Shown one piece after another: positions 12,201 through 24,200 of a stretch of DNA of 64,000 bases (positions are counted from its first letter, which is position 1; every line of letters begins with the position of its first letter). This stretch comes from Siphonodentalium dalli (Eukaryota; Mollusca; Scaphopoda; Gadilida; Siphonodentaliidae). Where the stretch lies: assembly GCA_032622095.1 (NCBI GenBank), contig CP136066.1, positions 102,135,319-102,199,318 on the forward strand, given 5' to 3'. Under the pieces are notes generated by a model. The model was not told the DNA's origin, searched no databases, and saw only the letters and a list, made by a program, of their open reading frames with translations. Position numbers and translations under genes: made by a program.

Positions 12201-15200
12201 AACCAACATTGTCTGTGCATAGCTGTAATAAATTGTCGAGAGCCAGTCTAAAAGCGCGCGAACTTAAATTACTACTTAAGTAGGACTTAATCTTGTTTTG
12301 TGAAACGCGTTCTTGAAACGGAAAAGTTACATCATAAGATCCACCTTAGATCTTAGATTAAGTCCATCTTAAGATAATCTTATGACATTGCTTCATGAAA
12401 CAGGCCCCTGTTTTATATGTTTGAAGACGAACATCTGCTATGTCGTTCTGTGCATATAGAGAACCTGTTATAATATGTTCGGGATACAAGAAAATATCAA
12501 AACAATTTTGATTGTCCATACATTTTCATTTAAAAAAAACAATATTATGGCAGGTTAAATGCTACAGCTTGGATGTGTCCAATTAATACAATATTTTAAG
12601 ACCTATAGCAGTTCCAAACTTCCCCATCTGCTCATATTATAAATTGACAATCGGGGCACAGGTGGTACATGTTTCAAACATGTCGTAAAATCAATACGGA
12701 TGGCGAGATAAATTCTTCCCGTTATCAAAACAAACACAACAGCGTGACGTTCATCACGAGGAATGTATGTTTCCCGTGCTGTATAGTGCTTGGCGTTAGT
12801 CGTTTGAACTGTAACTTGTAGTTCGCAACCTACATATTAGCCAGTTTTAGCCAAATGTACGTGTAATTAACTCGCAATTATCGTGTGTTACCATTGCCAA
12901 CGGACGTCATCTGACTCATGCACCGCCACACTATAATTAAATGGGACGAATGTGATCCCACAGAATGTTTGGATATGTCTCCATGATTCACCATACATGA
13001 TGTCGAATGTGGTTAACCCTCACTATACTAAGTGGTTTCTCCCATTTAGTTATATAAAGGTATATATTGGAATGGTCTATTATCCATTTCGATCGGTGTT
13101 CAGGGTAAATTAGCATACGACAGTCAGGCCAAAAGAATGCTGAATGATTCTTATTTGTTGGAGGGGATTGTTCAGATAATATAAGTTAATCAAAACGACA
13201 TATTTAAAGGCACGAGTGACCTTTGTGGTGGGTTAACTGATATATGCTGTTAATATATTCACTTCCGTTAAACACTCCATAAACGGAAAGAATATTAAAC
13301 AGAACCTGGCTTTTGTTTACATAACAAAGCGTACAAACTTGACAATAACATACTATTTACACGATATGTATGATTGGTATCAGAATAAAATATGTCTATA
13401 TTTTAATATTCTTTAAGTTTATGGTAGTCTTAAAGGGTGTGACTATTTTAACAGCATATCCACTGCGAATGCCATCCGTGCCTTTAATGAGGGGACTACT
13501 CACCAATGAGTATTTAGTATAGCCAGGGTTAATCCAACAACCCGCGTGTCAATATTCGCATATATATTGCGTATTGTTGTGGCACAAAACCACTTAGTCT
13601 GATCAAATGCGCTTTACACTATGGGAGAGAGATCAAGGGAACGTCAAATATGAAAGCACGGTGTTATCCGACTTATCGAAAAACTATTATACGAGAGTAC
13701 ATGTTCATTGCCCACTGGGGCCCAGACATATTTTTGTGCTGCATACTATTTACATAGCCCGTCTGTGTGACACTAAATCATGTTCTGTGATTGGTCAATT
13801 GCCAATTGGGTCACCTGTTTCATACCCCAATAATACAGACCGTAACACAAACACGACGTCACAAATTGTTAACCTAATCTGACCTAATACAATAAACGTG
13901 TTCAGCAGAATATTTGGGTGTGCTTTTCAAAGTTCAGCGAATTGCTTCTGAAGCCAGTTAATTATATCGATCACGTTATCGTCGCCAAGTTTTTGGAAAT
14001 CTTATATTTGGCTGACTTAATGTGCTGCGTGAGCCATTCTGAATTTCTCGTCAGATTTTGTGAAAATAAATAAGAATACACTCAGCTTTTTACGGGAATC
14101 AGTTATCAACTAACTATATTCGCGGTTCACACAATTATAATGTGTCACAATTACAACCACAGCACCGTATCCCCCAATAACACACACCCACTACATTAAT
14201 TTCTTAAATATATGATCCGACCCTTATTCCATTCATTAACCCCATTATATTATAATTATATACAACGATAATTGTATGACAGGAAATAGTGTCAAGTGTA
14301 CCCAAAATTTTAGTATATGGTTGTTCCGCAAACGTGACCTTTGATTTCCGGCTTGTCGTACGCTAAATCTATGTTTGTGACTATTGTTTATTTAGTTTAA
14401 ACAAATATTACATTACATTTACGCCATTAAATATGTCAAATAGTCTTATTTATCTGGGACAATTTCTTTACGCGGGCAAACAACGCACATGCCTTATAGA
14501 AGCCGCTGTTAGATGCACGTCCATTTATTGATAAATTTATGTATGTTTTATTGAGATTTTGGATCAAATAATAAATATCGTCCCCAGTTTATAGCGAAAT
14601 TTACAAAACTTGTCCAGTAAATAGGACTGGACCTCGCAAAAGACCTAATTTGCTGGGCTCGTTTTGTAAATTTCGCTATAAACTTGGGACGACTGGTAAA
14701 TCCTCTATATAATTATATCACAAAAGAGTCCCATGCTGGTTCTCTGTACAAATAACACATCTTATGGATAAATGGCTCCCACAACACCTGAATTTTAAAA
14801 TATGAATCCAATTGACAGCATTGTCCTTCCCGCAGACATTATTCGACACTATTATCCTTAAAATAAAGTTCAGTTGATTCGACTAGGGTGTGAAGCAACC
14901 AAAGCGTAATAATTCTGGTACCTAACACAACTGGGTCGAATTCGTCAGCTCCAGTTTAAACCGGGTCATTGACGGTTCAACTAAATTGTGGTCTAAGGGG
15001 GCTCTTGTGACAATGGGCATGTGGTCAAACTACCCTGCTATCATGCAGACCAAAATGAGATTTATATGCTTCAAGCCGTCAAATGGCAGTTTAAATCGAA
15101 AGTTTCCATAAACTGGGTTTAAACTGGAGATGACGAATCTGGCCCAAGGTTCAAATCGACGAATGGTTGAATGTATGTACGCTGTACATGTATCACACAT

Positions 15201-18200
15201 TTTCTTTGGCAATCAGTCCAGTCTTCACATACGTGTACGATTATACATATAATGTGGCAAAATCAGATCCATTGAATCCATTGTACGGGTACTGTGAGTT
15301 TCTTTCGGACGGTCCTCGACATTTTGAGCTGGGTGCTGAGGCTGAACAGACGATCGGTGAAATATTTGAAGAGTGCATAATTCTTTCTCATAGAAGATTT
15401 AGTAGCGGATAAACCATGTCGTTACTCAAGGTTTGGGGTGTAATTGGGGACAACGAGCAACATTAACCCTTTACCCAACAGAACGGCCCTGTGCCAATGC
15501 ATTCTCTTATATATGCGAGTCGACCATAGGTCGCCTCGCATATATAAGAGAATGCATTGGCTTAACACATTAAAAATTATAAAATTGTTAAAGAATGTAA
15601 GAAAAAATGGTAAAAAGTGTTAGGCCAATGCATTCTCTTATATATGCGAGGCGACCTATGGTCGACTCGCATATATAAGAGAATGCATTGGCACAGGGCA
15701 TAACTGTAACCATCACAACGTGGTCAATGAGCCGGTTCCAATGATATCCATATTTGTATGGTTCTATTGAGACAGACCGAAGATATTTTAGGCTGTTGAA
15801 GCTTTATTTGGCCGGTTTTGGCCGGTTTGTTGGGTAAAGGGTTAAACATTTATTACTTGTTTTCTGATATATAGAGCGAATATTCGAATATTCGCACCAA
15901 ACATACATTTATATATACCCTAAACCGCGAATAACAAACAAAGTTGACTTTCCGCTTTTCGGTAATTAAAGGGGTACTGTACACTAAATCCAGCCATTTA
16001 TGGGACCATATCCTTTCATACTCAACATAATCTATGCAACACATGAATGAATTTGAGCTATTGATTAGTGCAAAATACACTCAAGTGCTCTAAGAACGAT
16101 ACAAACAACATGAAAATGAATGTATGACTCGACTCATAAATTAATTTTCATTATAATTACCCTGTTATTTGCATCGTTCATAGAGCAAATGAGTGTATTT
16201 TGCACTAATCCATAGCTCAAATTCATTCATTTGTTACATATATTCTGTTGAGTATAAAAGGAGATGGTCCCATGGCCGGATGTAGTGTACAGTCCACATT
16301 TAAGTCCAGTCGTCTCTTCGTTAAAGATATATTCAAGGTTCCAGACGTCCAGTTACAACAACAACATACAAAATTCAATTTAATACAGTTTCTTTTTTGC
16401 TATCCCCATTACAATTTTTAGAAAACCAGAAAACCAATCCCTCTAAAACATCAAAACTATATGAAATATTTAGAAAATTCTATATCAAACAATGTATTGT
16501 TTTATCCGATCGAACGTATATCATTTTAAACGTGTTGTTTTATACACCTTTAACAAGCCTGGGTCCTATCTTTCTTTTGTTCATATTTCGCCCCATCTGT
16601 GATACATGTTGGGGGAAATCGTGATAAAGCTACTGTGGTTACCAAATTTAGTGTATTCATTACGTGTTTGTTTAACATGTATGGCCATGTCTATCCATAT
16701 CCGGTATTAATAGTTAAACATTGACGATCAATGAGGATGAGCTCTCAGCAAACTGGACAGTATAGATTTATACGGACGTATATATGTCATTAAAATTAAA
16801 GGAGACTAAATCTGTTCATAAAATGTTCTCACTGTGGGTAACTTTATCACGTTTTTTTGGAATATCTTTTTAACCTTTTCACTAAAACAACTTTACCGAC
16901 GAATATGACCAATTCAACGTAATACGTTGGTCATTTTATCCCGAAGAGGTGTTCTGTAAGCTGTGTATATACATGTTCGATTGTCCCAACATCAGGTTTG
17001 ACCAATCGTGACGTTGCTCTATACGAACACACCTTGGTTGATGTCAGCTGACGCCCGATCAATATAGATCGGCTCCTGGTATATTGTCATTTTATGTGAG
17101 GATCAATGGAAACCACGCGGACCTTGAAGTTGCATATTTCCATTGTAGTGGGGACAAAATCGTTATCTCTGACAACATCGGGTTGGATTCAAAATTGACA
17201 TCCTGATATCAAATCCCCATGCACCCCCGATATTGCCGTAGTAAACTTGTAAAGGAACATTTTTAAAGTAGCCACCAGACTGTGTTATCCTACGTGTTGC
17301 TACTACTGTTTTTTCAGAATACAAAGATGCATTTTGTTTCTACGACAAAAATGGCGATGGACAAATATCATCACGAGAGATAACCAGTGTTATGCGCTCT
17401 CTCGGCCTTGATCCTTCTGCTGACGAAATAAAGGATATGGTTGATGAAGCCGATCAAGATGGTATATATATATTAAATATAGCAAACATTGATGACGACT
17501 AATCCGATATACAGAAAGAAAACCGTACACGGAATTTTGTACTCCCGAATCTATATATATACCTTAACAGCACATTTTTTCGTTGTGTTCGTGGTTGTGT
17601 GGTTGTGAACAACCACGAATTTAAGATCCCTTCTATGCACAATTATTTTTACTTTTATTACATGATCCGACCCTTATTCCATTCATTAAACATTTTCTAA
17701 TATAATGATATGCAACGGTTGTTGCATAACAGGAAATAGTGCCAGGTGTACCCAAATGTAGTATTGTTGCGCAAACGTGATTCTGAAGCGGGGACGAGGA
17801 GTGAACAAGAATCGGTGTCTTTGGCTGATATTGATATAGTTTGAAATTTGTTTTAATTAAATTTACGCCATTAAATACGTTAACGAGTCTTATTTATCCA
17901 GGGACTATTTCTTTACGCGGGCAAACAACGCGTTTTTGCGTGAAATGTTATTGCATGCCATTTATATAGAAGCCGATGTTATTTTCACGTCACATTTATT
18001 GATATTAATGGAGGTTTTGGATCAAGTAATAAATAGAATCCACAATTGGTCCCCAGTTTATAGCGAAATTTACAAATCTTGTCCAGTAAGTTAGGTTTAA
18101 TTTACTTAACTTGTTTATTATTTGAATTGATGTTATCAACTTACATGTATGCTATCGGGATAGGAAAAATAAGTATGTTTACATCACATCACATTTAAGA

Positions 18201-21200
18201 TCCCCTCAACCAGAAATTTATAGCTGACTGAATTTTCGACAATATCATGGGAGTTGTATAAATATATTTGGGCGGTAACTATCGATATGGGAGAATACCA
18301 ACGAACACATTGCAGTCAAATTCTAAGCAAAACCTTCATTAAGCCAAAATATGGCCAATATAATACGTTAATTCAAATTAAAACATACCAATAACACTAA
18401 AATCGTGCATAGACGCTGTAAATATGTCCAATACCCATTGCGTGTTTTCGGGAATGAGTATATGTATTTTCATCCAGCTTATGGTGGCTTACGTAATATC
18501 ATGGTGTTACTATCTCTGTTGAGAACAAAAGCCTAATCCAGTGATAATTAATTATTCCTGCAGCTGTCTGCTCAATTCCCATGCATCAGCCAATAATATG
18601 TATGCACTTATAATATTTGAGCTTGAAGCCCATTATTAAGGGCATGGATGAGACAATTAATAGCGGCAGACCCACGAATTTACGAACCAAACAGGAAGTT
18701 AGCAAATTGCTTAACCAAGAAAAATGATACCATCGAAATTAGAGCCATTTGCAGTAAAAAAAAAACACAGAAAAAAGAACACATATATATAAGTGGAAGC
18801 TCGTGTCGAATTATAATGGCCATCTTGCATTACCATAGTCCATGTTTCATTCGACGTAAGCCAGCAAATGAAATCGGTTGTGATTATGCTGTTTTACGTC
18901 GAAGTCCCGTGCATATATCTTTCTATAGCAGACTTTACGCTCAGATCCAGTGGTGGGATGTTTTTGTCACATTTAATCAATGTTACCTTACAAATCAATA
19001 CATGATGCTATATATGTCGGTCATAATAACTTTCGTATTAAATTTGGATTAGACTATGACCCGTAATTACAAGAAATCTCTGTCACTTCGCGAAACATTG
19101 TGTAAACATTGGGACAAAATAGATTTTTCATATTAAATTACATTACTACTTTCAGTGGCAACTCTCGTGGAGTTCAGAACAAATATAATATTTGCTATGT
19201 AATAAACCTGTTTACGGTCACAATTGAGACATTTTATTAAAAACATTATTATGGATTTTGGGTGAGCGGGTCAACAACTCTAAATCCCGATATGGAAAGA
19301 CTTATACATGAGGCAATAGTTTGTTTATTATATAGAAAATTATTTCCCTACCTCTGCGATTTTAACCAAACTGTCTGGTTCTTCTTTCATCAAAATATAG
19401 GTAGTGGAACTGTTGAGTTTGATGAATTTCTGGAAATGATGGCGAAAAGTCACCGAGAGACAGACGATCCAATGGATGAGGTTATCGCCGCATACCGGGT
19501 GTTCGATAAGGGGAACACCGGGAAAATCCACTGTGATAAACTACGTCATATCATGCAGAACATGGGCGAAACGATGACGACAACGGAAGTGGACGAGATG
19601 TTCCGTGATGCGGGTGTGGACCGCGCAGGAATGGTCGACTACAAACGTGAGTGCTCCTGAAACGAACATTCCTCATTCAGGGCCGGGAAATATTTTTTTG
19701 AATGCCACCTATACACTTTCAAGAAAGAATTACGCTTCGTAATAATCTTCTGCGTTTTAATATACATTAAGTTAAGACATTATTATATGGGGACCAGAAC
19801 TTAAAACTATTTAGAAAATGAAGATATCTTCAAAGCTGTGCAAAATTACTTACGAGATACAACATACGAGAAAAATCTTACAAAGTTCTATTAAGACGCT
19901 CGCATCAAGATACAAATTGTAATATGTTATCAGTGCAAATTTAGGTTCATGTATCACATTTAAAACAGCTACTCGATAATCTTATTGAAATTATGAAGAA
20001 TGGATGGGGTGGTGAGATTACAAATTATACTTCAAATAATATACAATGATATATGTATATACTTGTAAATATGTTATACCTATTGTGTTGACAACCCAAA
20101 TTATCATAAATATATCAGTGTTATAATGGCAAATGGGAGAGGGGGTTATGCATAAGTGGATCTCACAATGCCCTCCAATCCCAATGCCAATTTGTATTGT
20201 AATTATTGCAATGTAATATACTTATTTGTAATAAATATGTTTAAACCACGTGGCTCGAAAATTGTGACAAGATGTCTCACATCGAAGTGATTATTCATTG
20301 TTTTCTTCACCTACATAAATAACTCAACCAAAAGTATAGCGAATTATCTTTGTATAATGTTTTTGCTAGCTCGTTTTCTAGAAAATTACGGCGTATGTTC
20401 CCAGCCCTGTCATTTTAACCTCAAAGGGGATACTTTACACTAAATCCGGCCATTTATGGGACCATCTCCTTTTATACTCAACATAATATATGCAATAAAT
20501 GAATGAATTTGAGTCATGGATTAGCTCTATGAACGATATACAAACAACATGGTAATTATAATGAAAATGTGTTTGTGGCTAGAGTCATAAACTCATTTTC
20601 ATAATAATGACCATGTTGTTTTCTTCGTTCATAGATAACATGAGTGTATTTTGCACTAATCCATGACTCAAATTCATTCATTTGTTGCATATATTCTTTT
20701 GACTATAAAAGGAGATGTTCCCATGAATGGCCGGATTTAGTGTACAGTACCCCTTTAAATAGTATGTACCCGTAATGTGGTAGGAGGGACAATATAGGTT
20801 TAGGTCGATAAATACAAGAAATATCGATATCATTGTTTATATTTACATACTAAGTGTTATTATCACTAAATCCAGCATTCTGATTGGTCGGCACCCAAGT
20901 GGCTAGTTGCAGTTATTTCTCGGTGAATGCGCAACGGCGTATAACTGCAAGGTCATAACAACATCGATACGTCATTTGGGTTTGGAAAGACGAACGCGTA
21001 ATGTTTTGGGCGCATTTGGATTCGCGCAGGATTAACTTAATAAATCATCGGGTTTCAATTGTTCCTGTTAACCTTTGCCAAGGGTGCTATGGGATATTTT
21101 TGGGCTGGTTTTGTCACGATACACTTTTCGATTTAAATACATTTACAAAAGTGGCTTTTTCGCTAAATGTATATAAATATAAGGATTAACTGTCATGTGG

Positions 21201-24200
21201 ACTGTTTTTGTAACCGTGAGGTAAGTGGTCATAACTTGTATGTAAAACCATTCGGGTTTTACATACAAGTTATGACCACTTACTTCACGGTTACATCTCC
21301 ATAAAAACAGTCCACATGACAGTTAATCCTTATTTATTTTCCACACAAGCTCTCTTTATTTTCACCATAGCAGGTGTATACATAATGATCGCAATTGCTT
21401 TTTATTTTTTCACGCCATGACCTGAATAAAAGTCTTTCCATGTCATATTAAGTCCGTATACAAATATGTCACATATCTATCGGCCTAATTTCAATCCCGA
21501 ACCCGGACCTTGATTGTGTGCAATCATGTTGGGGAAAATCGTGATAAAGCTACTCTGGTTCACCAAATTTAGGGTATTAATCACGTGTTTGTTTTACATG
21601 TATGGCCATTTGCACTCATATCCGGTAATGATATTTAAACATTCACGAACAATGAGGATGAGCTCTCAGCAAACCGGACAGTGTAGATTTGTATCACAAG
21701 TGCTTTTTATTTTTTGACGCCATGACTTGAATAAGTCTGTCCATGTCACATTAAGTCCGTATACAAATATTTCACATACCTATCGACCTATATTAATCCC
21801 GAACCCGGACCTTGATTGTGTGTTTTCGCATTGCATGCTTGTAACGAATTGCCTCGCTTGCAATTACCCCTTTCTATGCTAAATACTCATTGACGAGTAG
21901 TTTCCTTAGAAACTATTCAGACAATAACTTAAAGGTACGGTTGGCCTTGGCGGTGGGTATCCTGTGAAAATATTTCCACCCGTCAAAAACCACCACAAAC
22001 AGAAAGAACATCAAAATGTAGACAGACTTTGTCCGTATACAAATAAGAAATATCGCATAAACAGTATGTTATTGTCATATATTTGACCATTTTTATGTAA
22101 ACAAAAGCATAAAAAGTAACTTTTCTGGTGTTTGTTTATATTATGATGGTAAACATAAAGAGCGTTACTTGTTGGCGAATTCCTGATATGGAACTAATAA
22201 AGAGCGTTTATGCAATTTGTGTGTGATTAGCCAGTAGCATTGTGCTGTCTTCTGTAACACAACCAGGCTCTTGCTTAGGTAAAATATAGTAGGTCTTTAT
22301 GATAACATGCTGTTTACGCGATGGTCATGGTATATATGAACGAATCTGTATGCGTTTTAATGTTTTTCTGTTTACGGTGATTGGAACAGATATGAATATT
22401 TTCGACAACTAAGGCCTCACGTGCCTTTAAACAAAATTATTCTCTGAACATTTCCCATCCCAAAGAATATGAATCCTTCAGCACTTGTATAATTTTTTTT
22501 CTTTTCGTCATACTGTCGCCTGCATATTTTTTCCTAAACATCCCTCCAAATGAATAATAGACCAATACAAAGTATAGTTTTTATAACTGAGTGGGAGAAT
22601 TCATTTAGTATAGAACGGGCTATTTTTTCTATTCGCTCCTTAAATGGAATTTTTGTCAAATCATATGAGCATTTGATGACAAAATCTTTAGGTCTGGGTG
22701 GATGAATTGATGCGCGGTTTTTTTAATTTTGTGTGAGTGTGGCGATGATGCCATCATACCCATCGGAACAGGGTATTTATCTCATATTACAACGCACATA
22801 TGTCTGGTAATAATCTTGATGTTCTGATGGAATTAGTGAGCTCGGATTCCAACCGAGCTCGCTCTATAACTCGGATATGCGAATGGTAATGCTAGGCGGC
22901 TAGGGACCAGTTCTCTGTCCTCTGGGTTTTCGATACATTGGGTTGTGACTCATAAAGATAATTAGAGAATGGAAGCTGTCTGTTATCGCCTATTAATAAT
23001 TAGTAAGCCTGGATACGGATAGAAAAGCATTTTGTTATGACGTCCTGTTGCTAACCAGTATAGAAAGGATCAAAAGGCTGTTTACAACTCTTGTTTTCAT
23101 TTGTATCCAGCCTCCCTGATGTGGAACATACGACGTGGCATTTTCGCCGCAATAGACCGTATAGCGAGAATGATGCGTTATATGGACTAGATATTCTCCG
23201 AACACAATAACTTGTACTGGGAGCCGCATGCATTTACTATATATGGGATATTTAGAGTGGATCTATAAAACGTACTATATCTTATGTATTTTTCACCGAT
23301 TTTGCTTAAATCTCAAACATATATCAGGGACAACCATATACTCCTCCCAGAATGTTAAAACAAATTGAAGGACTCATCGTAATTTTATTGCTTTTATGCG
23401 ACAAAATAGTCGAAAGTCGGAACTCCAGAGCTTCGATGATAGACAAAGGCCGTTCTATTTGGAACTTTCAGAGAATATAGGACAAACATAGTCCTATCGG
23501 GATATCTTAAAAGATTGTCGATTATTGGGATTTGTTCACCCCCAAGACAACCGACATGCAAATATCATTTAACCCTTTCTATACTAAAGCATCGTTGGTG
23601 AGTAGTTATCCAATAGGAATGTAAACATTTCCCTTAATCAATATGACATCTTCTGCACTTTTATTTATCTGTCGTCATCTTTTATCACCTTAACATCCCT
23701 CAAAATCAATACTAGACCATTCCAATATACACTTTTTAACTGAAACCCAACGAACGAAATATCAGGGCCTCACAGACTGTGAGTCACAGTTTGAAATTGA
23801 AATACTTGATGCCACTCATTTGAATGTATAGTATATATTCTGAACATCCTATTTTAATTATACCGACTATCGGATTTTAAAAGGATATAATGCTTGTAGG
23901 TTCATACATAGGACCTAAATATTCACATAGGTTCACATTGAACATATTTGATTATGAAATAATCCCAATATAGGGCTTATACCGTTATTCCGTTGAATGG
24001 CGCGGGCCGCAATGCAAACACATTATAAAGAGCGCCCACCTGGTAAGTCGTGTCGATGAAAAAGTAGATTAAATCCACGTGGCGGTTTGCGCTCCAAAAT
24101 ACAAATAATATTATAAGCTTTTGAATTTTTCGCTGTATCGAAATAGGTCGATAAATATCTTAACTACCTATCTACGAGTATTCTGTTGGAAAATGCAGGG

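Larger units (their letters stand above)
10473..12410. mobile_element. 1.9-kb TIR element with gggcctgtttcatgaag ends
   Basis: Left end ctgggccctgtttcatgaag, right end cttcatgaaacaggcccctg. About 160 bp inside each end carry related cttaagatggtcttaac-type repeats in opposite orientation. The centre has ATT microsatellites, a hairpin and copies of the AATAAAGAGCGTTT motif, but no credible transposase, so it is non-autonomous. Confidence 0.7.

Noticed and set aside
18648-19052. 134-codon frame
   Set aside because: Inside a gene A intron, with no recognisable domain or splice signals and AT-driven composition.
19262-19400. Upstream part of the open frame containing gene A exon 4
   Set aside because: No EF-hand similarity before the acceptor at 19400; exon 3 joins exactly at 19401.
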